Source of the DNA: Caballeronia glebae | GTDB lineage: Bacteria; Pseudomonadota; Gammaproteobacteria; Burkholderiales; Burkholderiaceae | Reading direction: 5' to 3' | Assembly (NCBI RefSeq): GCF_001545035.1 | Contig: NZ_FCOJ02000015.1 | Span: 62,001-126,000, forward strand | DNA: 64,000 nt | Part shown: positions 42,094 through 51,190 of the stretch, piece after piece | How positions within the stretch are numbered: the stretch's first letter is position 1 | How the letters are laid out: each line of letters starts with the position of its first letter | Program-made: the position numbers and the translations under genes | The notes under the pieces: generated by a model | Told to the model about the DNA's origin: nothing | The model's database searches: none | Seen by the model: the letters and a program-made list of their open reading frames with translations, nothing else

Positions 42094-44412
42094 TCAACTC
42101 TCGCGCGGCGCGCCGTTGATTTCGATGATCGTCACCGGAATCGACTTCGCGCCGGGCACCTTGCTCTCCTTCGCGTAATGCCATAGCGGCAGCAACGGAT
42201 TGCACTCGGGGTAATAACCGGCGATGCATCCTTGCGGTATGTCATAGGGATGAATGCGCAGGCCCGCGACGCGCCGCTCGAAGCCATCGTCGGCGACGGT
42301 GCGCAACGTGATGCGGTCGTCCTTGCCAAGACCGTGCCGCGCCATGTCGGCCTCGCACATGAAGATCACCATGCGATCGCCCTTGACGCCGCGAAAGCGG
42401 TCGTCGTGGCTATAGATCGTCGTGTTGAACTGACTGTCGCTGCGCAGCGTCATGAGGCGCAGCGTATCGGGCTCGCGCTCGGGCATGTCCGGATCTTCGC
42501 CGAGCGTTTCCGGCACGAAGAATTCGGCCTTGCCGCTCTTCGTCTGCCACTTGCGTTCGCGCGCCGGCAGATCGCGCGGGAAACCGCCGGGCGTCCACAT
42601 CCTTTCGTTGAAGTCGTGGAAGGTCTCTGGATACGTTTTCGCGATCTCGTCGCGCACCAGCGCATAGTCGTTGCGCCAGCGATCCCAGTCGATGGTCGAG
42701 CGATCGCCGAGCGTATGCTTCGCCAGTTCCGCGACGATATACGGCTCCGAGCGTGCATCGGCCGATGCGGGCTCGGCCACGCCGCGCGAACCGTGAATGC
42801 AGCCGGTGCTATCTTCCATCGACACAGCCTGCGCGCCGCTCGCTTGCGTATCGATCTCGATGCGGCTCAGGCACGGCAGAACGTACGACTTCTCGCCATG
42901 CACGAGATGACTGCGATTGAGTTTCGTCGCGACATTCACCGTGAGCTTCAGACTGCGCCACGCCGGCTCGATGCGCATGCGGTCCGGCACCGAGCGCACC
43001 AGATTGCCGCCGAGATTGATAACCGCGCCGACCTTGCCGTCGAGCATCGCCTCGAAAGTTTCGACGATGTTCATGCCTTTATCACGCGGCGGCTCGAAGC
43101 TGAACTGGCTAGCCAGCTTGTCGAGCGGCGCGAGTTCCGGTTTCTCAGTGATGCCGACGGTGCGCTGTCCCTGCACGTTCGAATGCCCGCGCACCGGCGA
43201 CGGCCCCGCGCCCGGCTTGCCGATGTTGCCGCGCAGAAAGAGCAGATTGCACAGCATGCGCACGTTCTGCACGCCCTGCCTGTGCTGCGTGATGCCCATG
43301 CCGTAGTGCGCCATCACCGCGTTTGCGCGCATGTATTCGTCGGCGGCGGCTTCGAGATCGGCCCGGGGCAGTCCCGCTACACGCTCGATGTCGGCCCAGG
43401 AAGCCGCGCGCACATAACTCGCGAACGCCTCGAAGCCCACGGTATGCGTTTCGATGAAGTCGACATCGAGCACGCGCGGTTCGCTCCGTTCTTTCGCGCG
43501 ATCGTCGGCGTCGATGACAACCTTGCAGATGCCGAGCAGCGCGGCCGTATCGCCGCCCGTCCTCACCTGATGATATTGCGTGCTGATGAGCGTATGCGCG
43601 GGCGTCATCATTTCGACCGGCGATTGCGGATTGGCGAACTTCAAAAGGCCCGGCTCGCGCAACGGATTGAACGTGATGATCGGCACGCCGCGCTTTCTCG
43701 CGTCCTGCAACTGATGCAGCATGCGCGGGCTATTGGTCCCGACGTTCTGCCCGAAGAAGAACATGAGATCGGTCTTCTCGAAGTCTTCGAGCCTGACCGT
43801 GCCGACGCCCGCGCCGATCGCCGCCTTCAATCCGACGCTCGTGCTTTCATGGCACATGTTCGAACTGTCGGGCAGATTGTTGGTGCCGTACATGCGCGCG
43901 AAAAGCTGGTACATGTACGAGGTTTCCAGCGACGCTCTGCCCGATGCATAGAACGCGACGCGCTTCGGATCGAGTGCGCGCAACTCGCGGCCGATGTCCT
44001 CGAAGGCTTCCTGCCACGAGACGCTCACGTACTTGTCGGTGGCCGCGTCGTAACGCAGCGGCGCGGTGAGACGCCCCGCTTCTTCGAGGTCGTGGTCATG
44101 CCACGCGCATAACTCCGTCACCGTATGAAGCTCGAAGAACTGCGGCGTCATGCGTTTCGCGGTCAGATCCCACGCGGTCGCTTTCGCGCCGCTCTCGCAG
44201 AATTCGAAGGTGTGCGGATCGGCGGGTTTCGCCCACGAACAACTCACGCATGCGAAGCCTTCGGGCTTGTTCTGCTTGAGCAGAATGGTGCTGACCTTGA
44301 GCGGCACCTTCTCGTGAATGAGCGCCCCGGTGACGGCCCTTAGCGATCCCCATCCACCCGATGAATACGGATAGGCGGCGTTCTTGCGAACAGTGTTGTC
44401 TGATTCGGTCAT
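42094..44412 (-). CDS. FdhF/YdeP-family molybdopterin oxidoreductase
   Basis: 772 residues. Formate-dehydrogenase-alpha-like enzyme of the YdeP branch: N-terminal GFACVSCSWAKP with only part of the usual iron-sulfur cysteine set, then molybdopterin-binding segments (FYASGRASLETSYMYQLFARMYGTNN-type, FFFGQNVGTNSPRMLHQL) and the C-terminal MopB domain with DDRFRGVKGDRMVIFM. YdeP relatives contribute to acid or stress resistance; whether this protein oxidises formate is unknown. No FdhD or redox partner is adjacent in the window. Confidence 0.9.
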   Translation of the reverse strand: MTESDNTVRKNAAYPYSSGGWGSLRAVTGALIHEKVPLKVSTILLKQNKPEGFACVSCSWAKPADPHTFEFCESGAKATAWDLTAKRMTPQFFELHTVTELCAWHDHDLEEAGRLTAPLRYDAATDKYVSVSWQEAFEDIGRELRALDPKRVAFYASGRASLETSYMYQLFARMYGTNNLPDSSNMCHESTSVGLKAAIGAGVGTVRLEDFEKTDLMFFFGQNVGTNSPRMLHQLQDARKRGVPIITFNPLREPGLLKFANPQSPVEMMTPAHTLISTQYHQVRTGGDTAALLGICKVVIDADDRAKERSEPRVLDVDFIETHTVGFEAFASYVRAASWADIERVAGLPRADLEAAADEYMRANAVMAHYGMGITQHRQGVQNVRMLCNLLFLRGNIGKPGAGPSPVRGHSNVQGQRTVGITEKPELAPLDKLASQFSFEPPRDKGMNIVETFEAMLDGKVGAVINLGGNLVRSVPDRMRIEPAWRSLKLTVNVATKLNRSHLVHGEKSYVLPCLSRIEIDTQASGAQAVSMEDSTGCIHGSRGVAEPASADARSEPYIVAELAKHTLGDRSTIDWDRWRNDYALVRDEIAKTYPETFHDFNERMWTPGGFPRDLPARERKWQTKSGKAEFFVPETLGEDPDMPEREPDTLRLMTLRSDSQFNTTIYSHDDRFRGVKGDRMVIFMCEADMARHGLGKDDRITLRTVADDGFERRVAGLRIHPYDIPQGCIAGYYPECNPLLPLWHYAKESKVPGAKSIPVTIIEINGAPRES

Positions 44413-44514
44413 GTTCTTGCCTCGCGCGCTTTCTAGTTGATTTGCTGAAGCGCGAGCAATTGCCGTTCCCTTTCGAACGCCTTAAGCCGCACGGCGACTG
44501 CGTGCTACAAGCGC

Positions 44515-44999
44515 TCAGCGCGCGATTCGCCGATCGAAGTAATGCTCCACGCGCGACAACGCGTAGAGCGCCGCGGCCCGTCGCACGTCGTTGCGCTCGC
44601 CTTCGAACTTCTTCGTCTCGCTGAACGTGACGATGTTTCCGTCCCGCGATCGATAGGCCCACGCAAAGCATTGCGTGCCGGGCGGCGTGCCGTCGTCCGA
44701 CGCGCCATCGGCGACGCCCGTGTTCGATACCGCGACATCCGCGCAGCACGCTTCGTGTCGCAACGCGCCTTCGGCCATTTCCCGCGCGACTGCCTCGCTC
44801 GTCAAGCCATGACGTTCCATCGTTTCCTCGCGCACGCCGAGAAAGCCCGCCTTGCCTGTCGGCGAATAAGTGACGAAGCCGACGTCGAGACATGCACCGC
44901 TGCCCGGCACCGACGAGATCAGCGACGCAATGAACCCCGCCGTACACGACTCAGCCGTCGCGAGCTTAGAAACGAAACCACTTGCCGGGGAATATCCAT
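44515..44999 (-). pseudogene. CinA C-terminal (nicotinamide-nucleotide amidase)-type gene with 5' frameshift
   Basis: The ATG at 44997-44999, nine bases after GAGG, starts the usual MDIPRQVVSFLS, but the family's ATAESCTAG motif appears in another frame, about 36 bases into the gene. From there the frame is intact (SLISSVPGSG, FVTYSPTGKAGFLGV, VSNTGVADG, PPGTQCFAW) to the stop at 44515. No ATG, GTG or TTG in the second frame precedes ATAESCTAG; the first is a GTG at 44910, after the motif. A loss of 3n+1 bases would explain this. Intact enzymes deamidate NMN to NaMN. Either a true pseudogene or a sequencing error. Confidence 0.75.
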
Positions 45000-45018
45000 G
45001 CGTTCACCTCGTCATGCT

Positions 45019-46251
45019 TCAGCGCGCCGTGCAGAGATGCGCATTGACCTGCACGGGCGACGCATCGTCATCGAATGGCGGCTGGCGCTCGAAGCTTTCG
45101 ATTACGCCGGGCCTGAAGATCAGGCAATACGTGGAACCGCCGTACTGGAAGTAGCCGAGTTCTTCGCCCTTGCGCACGCGTTGGCCGGGCAACGCTTCGA
45201 TCATGCAGGACGACACTTCCGCCATGCCGACGAACACGCACGCAACCTCGCCGATAGCCGGATCGTCGCAATCCATCACGATGACGGCGCGCGCGGCGAC
45301 CGCCGTGATATAGCCTTGCGACTCGTTGAGACTGCCGGGATCTTCGCCTTCGGAATCGGCATCGGAGAAATAAGTGCCGTCGACGAGATACGCCTTCACG
45401 ATCGTGCCGCTCACCGGCGCATGCCAGCGATGATAGAAAAACGCGCTGAGAAAGGCCTGATACACCGTCCCGCCGACGAATTTATTCGCGAGTTCCGCTT
45501 CCTTCGCCGTGAATATTTCCAGCAACGAATAAGGCTGCGACTTGATCCAGAACGAATCCTGCAGCCGCGCGTTGTCCTGGACGTTATACGGCGACGCCTC
45601 GCACGCACTCACGATGATCTTGTCGTTATCCGGCTGCGCGACGGGCCGCGCATCGGGCTTGAATTCGCGCGTGAAGAAATGATTCCACGACGCGAAGCCC
45701 CAGTAAGGCTTATCCGGATCGCACAGAAACTGGCGCAGTCCGATCTTGCGATCCGCTTCCTCGCTGAACCAGCCATCGGGTGCTTCGGTGTTCAGATGCG
45801 TGCGCGAATACGGCCCGCCGAGAAACCCGGACCACACGTTCAGCACGCGCTTCAAATGCGCGTTGAATGCGGGATCGCGAAAGAGCGCATAGCCCGACGG
45901 CATGACCATCGGCCAGTCGAGCAATGCGTTGATGGGGCAATGAATCAGACTCGATTCGCTGAACGGCGGCGCATAGCTCAGCATCGCGTCGAGCAATACC
46001 ATGAACTCGTCGATGCTCGAATAACCGAGCTTGAAACCGGCTTCGTGCGCCTGCCGGATCGCCCGCGTGAAGTCCATGCGCACGACCGGATCGTCGTGGA
46101 TGAAAGCCGCCATCTCTTCGATGACGCTGTTCCGCTTCGCCACGCCCGCGCGCTGCCGGGCGTGCTCCGCGAACGTCTCGCGAAAGTGCACGATCGCCTG
46201 TTCTTCGCGCGGAAGCCACTCGCCTAGTCTGCGGCGCTGGTTGGTCGCCAT
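45019..46251 (-). CDS. Phosphatidylserine decarboxylase-family protein
   Basis: 410 residues. The N-terminal 150 residues look like the PSDC accessory domain; the C-terminal half is the decarboxylase domain with NHFFTREFKP, FYHRWHAPVSGTI and GYFQYGGSTYCLIF, where GGST matches the self-cleavage site that yields the pyruvoyl group. Start at ATG 46249-46251, five bases after GGAG. Members with this extra domain differ from the housekeeping Psd and may act on other amino-acid-derived substrates. 19 bp before the CinA-type gene, so likely co-transcribed with it. Confidence 0.85.
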   Translation of the reverse strand: MATNQRRRLGEWLPREEQAIVHFRETFAEHARQRAGVAKRNSVIEEMAAFIHDDPVVRMDFTRAIRQAHEAGFKLGYSSIDEFMVLLDAMLSYAPPFSESSLIHCPINALLDWPMVMPSGYALFRDPAFNAHLKRVLNVWSGFLGGPYSRTHLNTEAPDGWFSEEADRKIGLRQFLCDPDKPYWGFASWNHFFTREFKPDARPVAQPDNDKIIVSACEASPYNVQDNARLQDSFWIKSQPYSLLEIFTAKEAELANKFVGGTVYQAFLSAFFYHRWHAPVSGTIVKAYLVDGTYFSDADSEGEDPGSLNESQGYITAVAARAVIVMDCDDPAIGEVACVFVGMAEVSSCMIEALPGQRVRKGEELGYFQYGGSTYCLIFRPGVIESFERQPPFDDDASPVQVNAHLCTAR

Positions 46252-46305
46252 GTCGTCTCCGATCGATGTGCCGATCGAAGACACGCAGCACTTTATATGC
46301 CTCCT

Positions 46306-47622
46306 TTACTTCTGCACACCCGGTTGCAGCGCCGTGACGCCGCGCCCGACGCGAGGCGCGATGCGAGCGAGGAACACGACCCCGGCGGCCAGAGCGGACA
46401 TCACGGCGAGACCTGTCAAGCCGCCCTGAATCGATCCCGTCTTCTGCTCAAGAAAACCGAACGTGGCCGGCGCGACGAAACCGCCAAGATTGCCGATCGA
46501 ATTGATCAGCGCGAGCACGGGCGCGGCGATGCGCGCATCGAGATAACCTTGCGGAATCGGCCAGAACAGCGACGATGCCGCCTTGAAGCCGATCGCCGCA
46601 AAGCAGATCGCGACGAACGAGAACACCGGACTGCCCAGGCCCGCGGCGTACATGCCGACTGCCGCGATCAGCAAGACGCACGCGACCCATGCCTGCTGAA
46701 ACTTGAAACGCGCCGCGAGCGCCGCGAACAGATACATCGCGACGATGGATATAAGCCACGGAATCGAGTTGAACAGCCCGACCTGGAAGTCGTTCAGATG
46801 CCCCATCTTGCGGATGATGCTCGGCAGCCAGAACGTCGCGCCGTAGATCGTCAGCGAGACCGAAAAATAGATCAGGCAGAAGATCAGGATCTGCGGATCG
46901 CGCAACAGACTCCACGACGACGGCGTCTTCACATGCGAGGCATCACGGCGGCGCTGTTCGTCCTCGATCTCGGTGACGATCGCATCCTGCTCGGCGGGCG
47001 TGAGCCACTTCGCGTCGCGCGGCTTCGAATCGAGCCAGAACCACACGAAGCCCGCGAGCACGACCGACGCCATGCCTTCGATGATGAACATCCACTGCCA
47101 GCCATGCATGCCCGCGCCTTCGATCAGCATGAGGCCGCCCGAGATCGGACCGGAGAACACCGAAGCGAGCGCCGAACCGCTCAGGAATACGGCCATCGCC
47201 TTGCCGCGTTGATCGCGCGGCAGCCATTGCGTGAAATAGAACACCACGCCCGGAAAGAAGCCCGCTTCGGCCGCGCCGAGCAAAAGACGCATCGCATAGA
47301 ACGAGGTTTCGCCCTTCACGAAGGCCATGCCCACGGCCGCCAGTCCCCACGTGATCATGATGCGCGTGAGCCACGCCTTCGCGCCGAAGCGCTGCATCAG
47401 CATGTTCGACGGCACTTCGAACACGGCATAGCTCACGAAGAACAGGCCCGCGCCGAGCCCGTAAGCCGCAGCGCCAATACCGAGATCCGCGCTCAGATGC
47501 TGGCGCACGAAACCGATATTCACCCGGTCGATGTAATTGACGATGAACATCACGACGAAAAGCGGCAGCACGTGCCACTTGATCTTGCGAACGGCGCTCG
47601 ACAGCGCGCTGGAAGTGCTCAT
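46306..47622 (-). CDS. MFS transporter, anion:cation symporter (galactarate/glucarate type)
   Basis: 438 residues, twelve membrane segments. NYIDRVNIGF in the first helix pair and LGAAEAGFFPGVVFYFTQWLPRDQRGKA in the fourth/fifth are typical of the anion:cation symporter family, which imports hexarates, hexonates, tartrate or phthalate. It lies 40 bp after a glucarate-dehydratase-type enzyme on the same strand and is probably the importer for its substrate. Confidence 0.9.
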   Translation of the reverse strand: MSTSSALSSAVRKIKWHVLPLFVVMFIVNYIDRVNIGFVRQHLSADLGIGAAAYGLGAGLFFVSYAVFEVPSNMLMQRFGAKAWLTRIMITWGLAAVGMAFVKGETSFYAMRLLLGAAEAGFFPGVVFYFTQWLPRDQRGKAMAVFLSGSALASVFSGPISGGLMLIEGAGMHGWQWMFIIEGMASVVLAGFVWFWLDSKPRDAKWLTPAEQDAIVTEIEDEQRRRDASHVKTPSSWSLLRDPQILIFCLIYFSVSLTIYGATFWLPSIIRKMGHLNDFQVGLFNSIPWLISIVAMYLFAALAARFKFQQAWVACVLLIAAVGMYAAGLGSPVFSFVAICFAAIGFKAASSLFWPIPQGYLDARIAAPVLALINSIGNLGGFVAPATFGFLEQKTGSIQGGLTGLAVMSALAAGVVFLARIAPRVGRGVTALQPGVQK

Positions 47623-47662
47623 GAGCTTGTCTCCTTGAATGCCTGTGTTTTTGTTCTATGGC

Positions 47663-48937
47663 TCAGAAGCGCGGATTCTTGCCGGTGAAATCCGGCTGAT
47701 ATTTGCGCATCTGCGAGAGATCGTCGCGATTGCGCACGCCGCATGTCTTGTACTGCTCGTGCAGTTCGGCGAGCTTCTCGCGATCGAGTTCGACACCGAG
47801 GCCAGGCGTGGTCGGCACGCGCACCGAACCGTTGTCGAAGCTCACGCGGCCACCCTTGATGACTTCCTCTTCCTGCCACGGGTAATGCGTGTCGCACGCA
47901 TACGTGAGGTTCGGCACGCTCGCCGCGACATGGGTCATCGCCATCAGGCTGATGCCGAGGTGCGAGTTCGAATGCATCGACATGCCGAAGCCCCAGAGCT
48001 TCGCCATGCGCGCGAGCGTCTGCGTGGCGCGCAGTCCGCCCCAGTAGTGATGATCCGAGAGCAGCACCTTGATCGAGCCCATGTTGCAGCCGCGACGGAA
48101 GTCGTCCATCGTCGTGATGACCATGTTGGTCGCGAGCGGCAGCTTCGTGTGCTTCTGCAGTTCGGCCATGCCTTCGAGTCCGGGGCACGGATCTTCGTAG
48201 TATTCGAGGATCTCGTCGAGCTGGGGCGCGGCCGCGATGCTGGTTTCGAGCGTCCAGTTCGCGTTCGGATCGAGACGCAGCGGCATGCCGGGAAACGCTT
48301 TCGCGAGCGCCTGCATGCACGCGATTTCATGCGCCGGCTCGAACACGCCGCCCTTCAGTTTGATGCTCTGGAAACCGTACATGCCGATCATGCGCCGCGC
48401 CTGCGCGACCATTTGCTCCGGGCTGATGCCCTCGCCCCACGCATCGGGCGCGTAAGGCTTGTCGATGTGCTCCGCGTACTTGAAGAACAGATACGCGCTG
48501 TACGGCACGGCGTCGCGCACCTTGCCGCCCAGCAGATCGACGACCGGCGCGCCGACGATCTGGCCTTGCAGGTCGAGCATCGCCACTTCGAGCGTGCTGA
48601 TCACCTTCGGCGCGTTTTTCGCGGCATGCGAGCCGGGCGCGAGTTCGAATTCGACCGCGCCGGGCGTCGCCTTGATCGTCGCGCGCACGCGCTCTTCCAT
48701 CTGGTTCAGGTCGAACGGCGACAGACCGATCACGAGGTCTTTGGACTGATCGAGCACGCGCAGCATCGGCTCGTCGCCGTATGTCTCCGAGATGCCCACA
48801 CGTCCGTCGCTCGTCTCCAGTTCGACGATGGCGCGCAATGCCCACGGCTCGTGGATACCCGCGGCGTTGAGCAACGGGCCGTCGCGAAAAGCGATCGGGG
48901 TGATTCGAACCTGGGTGATGGCGATATCGCGGGTCAT
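47663..48937 (-). CDS. gudD: Glucarate dehydratase-family enolase
   Basis: 424 residues from the ATG at 48935-48937. Enolase-superfamily barrel of the GlucD type: the lysine motif IKLKGG, metal ligands in LDPNANW and EDPCPG, ATNMVIT, and the His/Asp pair near SMHSNSHLGIS. From memory it aligns with E. coli GudD through to the C-terminus (WQE, PGLGVELD). It dehydrates D-glucarate or a close relative to a 5-keto-4-deoxy sugar acid; no downstream aldolase or dehydratase is present here. The epimer specificity is not certain. Confidence 0.87.
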   Translation of the reverse strand: MTRDIAITQVRITPIAFRDGPLLNAAGIHEPWALRAIVELETSDGRVGISETYGDEPMLRVLDQSKDLVIGLSPFDLNQMEERVRATIKATPGAVEFELAPGSHAAKNAPKVISTLEVAMLDLQGQIVGAPVVDLLGGKVRDAVPYSAYLFFKYAEHIDKPYAPDAWGEGISPEQMVAQARRMIGMYGFQSIKLKGGVFEPAHEIACMQALAKAFPGMPLRLDPNANWTLETSIAAAPQLDEILEYYEDPCPGLEGMAELQKHTKLPLATNMVITTMDDFRRGCNMGSIKVLLSDHHYWGGLRATQTLARMAKLWGFGMSMHSNSHLGISLMAMTHVAASVPNLTYACDTHYPWQEEEVIKGGRVSFDNGSVRVPTTPGLGVELDREKLAELHEQYKTCGVRNRDDLSQMRKYQPDFTGKNPRF

Positions 48938-48978
48938 GTCGGACGTCCGGAAAGAGACAAGAATAGCCGCATGGTAAA

Positions 48979-48996
48979 GCACTAATATATTAGTGC
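48979..48996. promoter_or_regulatory. 18-bp perfect palindrome in the gudD-gntR intergenic region, candidate operator
   Basis: GCACTAATATATTAGTGC is a perfect palindrome about 40 bp upstream of the dehydratase start and 98 bp upstream of the GntR start. A near copy of one arm, GTACTAAT, recurs at 49057-49064 close to the regulator gene. Sites of this symmetry and location are typical for FCD-type GntR repressors controlling the divergent operon and themselves. Confidence 0.6.
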
Positions 48997-49093
48997 GTCA
49001 GTCGGGTTAACGCTGATTCGCGCAAGCCTTACCGGTTGGGCCTTGGCGCGGCTATAGTACTAATGTTTCATTCGTCTATTGTCCGGGTCCAAC

Positions 49094-49798
49094 ATGAATA
49101 ACCCCGCTTCTTCCGCTTCCGTTCATCGCCTCGACCGTTCGCGTCACGCCGCGCCGCAAGTGTTCGAGCGGCTGCGCGAAATGATTTTGTCGCTCGAACT
49201 GGCGCCGGGCACGGTGCTGTCGCGCACCGAACTCGCGACGCGTTACGGCCTGAGTCAGACGCCCGTGCGCGACGCGCTCATGAAGCTCGGCGAGGAAGGA
49301 CTGGTCGATATTTTTCCGCAGCACGCGACGGTCGTGAGCCAGATCAGCGTGGCGTCGGCGATGCAGGCGCACTTTCTGCGCCGCTCGATCGAGCTGGAAA
49401 TCGTGCGCACGCTCGCGCGGGATCACAAGGCGTCGCTGGTCGCGCGGCTGCGCGCGACGATTGCGGAGCAGATGGAATGGCTCGAACCGGAGAGTATCGA
49501 GCAGTTTTCCGCGCTCGATCAGGCGTTTCACCGGCAGATGTACGAGGCTGCCGGCGTGCCGCAGTTGTGGGATCTGGTGCGCAGACTGAGCGGCCACATC
49601 GACCGGTTGCGCCGGCTGCATCTGCCGGTCGAGGGCAAGACGATGGCCGTGGTGCGCGATCACACCGAGATCGTCGATGCCATCGAAAAAGGCGATCCCG
49701 ACGCCGCCGATGCCGCGTTGCGCAAGCATCTGTCGGGCACGCTCAGTCAGGTGGACGAGATTCGCACGCGCCACCCGAGCTTCGTGACCGATCACTGA
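49094..49798 (+). CDS. GntR-family regulator (FadR C-terminal/FCD domain)
   Basis: 234 residues from the ATG at 49094. N-terminal winged helix (VFERLREMILSLELAPGTVLSRTELATRYGLSQTPVRDALMKL) and C-terminal helical FCD domain with metal-type residues in ALDQAFHRQMYEAAG and DHTEIVDAIEKGDPDAADAALRKHL. Divergent from the glucarate-type dehydratase and transporter, which it probably represses until the sugar acid is bound. Confidence 0.91.
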   Translation: MNNPASSASVHRLDRSRHAAPQVFERLREMILSLELAPGTVLSRTELATRYGLSQTPVRDALMKLGEEGLVDIFPQHATVVSQISVASAMQAHFLRRSIELEIVRTLARDHKASLVARLRATIAEQMEWLEPESIEQFSALDQAFHRQMYEAAGVPQLWDLVRRLSGHIDRLRRLHLPVEGKTMAVVRDHTEIVDAIEKGDPDAADAALRKHLSGTLSQVDEIRTRHPSFVTDH

Positions 49799-49817
49799 GC
49801 GGCGCGCGCCGCCGCTC
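49797..49817. terminator. GC-rich hairpin spanning two convergent stop codons
   Basis: Perfect 8-bp arms GAGCGGCG (49797-49804) and CGCCGCTC (49810-49817) with a 5-base loop overlap the stop codons of the GntR and Rieske genes. There is no T-run, so termination efficiency is uncertain. Confidence 0.35.
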
Positions 49818-51072
49818 AGACGCCGTGCGCGCTCAGGCGGGCCGAATACCAGCGCGAAAATTGCTCCACATAGCTTTCGGTGAACGGCGAGAACACGGCC
49901 GGCCGATACGCCGGGTCCTGCGTGCCCTCGTGCGTGATTTCGACGAGATGCTTGTCCTGCGCATTCGTCGCGACCCACACTTCGGTCAGATCCTGGATCT
50001 GATAATCGACGCCTTCGACCGCATCCGCGTGCACGAGCCATTTCGAGCGCACGAGCGTTTTATCCGGCGCAAGCGGAATGATGTACGAGATCACCGCATG
50101 GTCGCTCATCACGTGCGTCCATGAGTTGTGCGTCCAGAGATGCGTGTCGCCGAGATCGCGCCGCTGCAGATTGCCGAGCAGCTTTTCGCTCGCGACCTTC
50201 GTGCTGATGGTCTGCGATTCGCCGTGCCCCGCGATCACGAGTTGCTGCGTCCTGAACTGCGTCACGGCATCTTCGTCCAGCCATTCGACGGTCGCGCTCG
50301 TGAAGCCGTCTCTTTCCCAGCTCGCCTGACACGCCGCGTTGCGTTCCCTGTAAGCCTCGATTTCGCGCAGCGATTCCTCGCTGAGATTCTCCGGACAGAA
50401 GCCGAAATCCTCGGGCAGAAAAGACGCGGTCAATTCCGGATGCGTCGCGGCGCAGTGATAACACTCGCGATTGTTCTCGATCACGAGCTTCCAGTTGCCG
50501 TTCTCGATGATTTCCGACTCGAACGCGATCTTCGTATTCGTCAGGTCGTAGGGTGCGAAACGCGGCGCCATCGCGTCTTCGAGCCGGGAGATGTCTGTCG
50601 GCGGGGCGTCGGCGAGACACACGAAAATATGCGTCCCAACGATGCGCGTATGCACCGGCAGCAGGCTTCTGCACTTCGCGTCGAAATCCCGGCCCATGTG
50701 GGCGGCGTGGCGCAGGCTGCCGTCGAGATCGTAGGTCCATTGATGATATGGGCACACCAGCATGCCGACCGTCGATTTCCCCGCTTCCTTCAGACGCGCG
50801 CCGCGATGCCGGCAGACGTTGCGGTAAGTGCGAATGTTCTCGTCGTCGTCGCGAACGATGATGATCGAAGCCCGGCCGATATCGACGGTCGAGACATCGC
50901 CCGGCTCGGGCACGTCCGCCGTCACGCCGACGAGAATCCAGTGCTTTTCGAAAAAGACCTCGACGTCCTTCTCGAACACGTCCCGCCGTCCGAACAGCTC
51001 ACCGGGCAAGCCATGCCCGGGCTCGCGGCTGCGGATCAGTTCGCCATGCGTCTTCATCTGCACTTCGGACAT
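49816..51072 (-). CDS. Rieske oxygenase, betaine demethylase-like (GbcA/Stc2 type)
   Basis: 418 residues. Rieske ligands C87, H89, C107 and H110; mononuclear iron site ENNRECYHCAATHPEL with H206 and H211. This ENNRECYHC form is what I remember from glycine-betaine demethylase GbcA and stachydrine demethylase Stc2, not from aromatic dioxygenases. It would remove an N-methyl group as formaldehyde. No flavin/iron-sulfur reductase partner is next to it, so electrons must come from a protein encoded elsewhere. It is the last gene of the large betaine-type operon, 118 bp after the LysR gene. Confidence 0.88.
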   Translation of the reverse strand: MSEVQMKTHGELIRSREPGHGLPGELFGRRDVFEKDVEVFFEKHWILVGVTADVPEPGDVSTVDIGRASIIIVRDDDENIRTYRNVCRHRGARLKEAGKSTVGMLVCPYHQWTYDLDGSLRHAAHMGRDFDAKCRSLLPVHTRIVGTHIFVCLADAPPTDISRLEDAMAPRFAPYDLTNTKIAFESEIIENGNWKLVIENNRECYHCAATHPELTASFLPEDFGFCPENLSEESLREIEAYRERNAACQASWERDGFTSATVEWLDEDAVTQFRTQQLVIAGHGESQTISTKVASEKLLGNLQRRDLGDTHLWTHNSWTHVMSDHAVISYIIPLAPDKTLVRSKWLVHADAVEGVDYQIQDLTEVWVATNAQDKHLVEITHEGTQDPAYRPAVFSPFTESYVEQFSRWYSARLSAHGV

Positions 51073-51190
51073 CGTCGTTCTCCAACGTTCAGGGGTATCG
51101 GGAATTTGAATGGTCCCGCGATATTCCGAGTATTGGATCGCTGAAAAATAGCGTCAATGCGCTTTATTTTCGATGTCGAATAACTTTGAT

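Noticed and set aside
42232..44112. 626-codon plus-strand frame opposite the YdeP-type molybdoenzyme
   Set aside because: Antisense shadow of a high-GC gene; rich in Arg, His and Ala, with no recognisable motif, while the minus strand encodes a clear enzyme.
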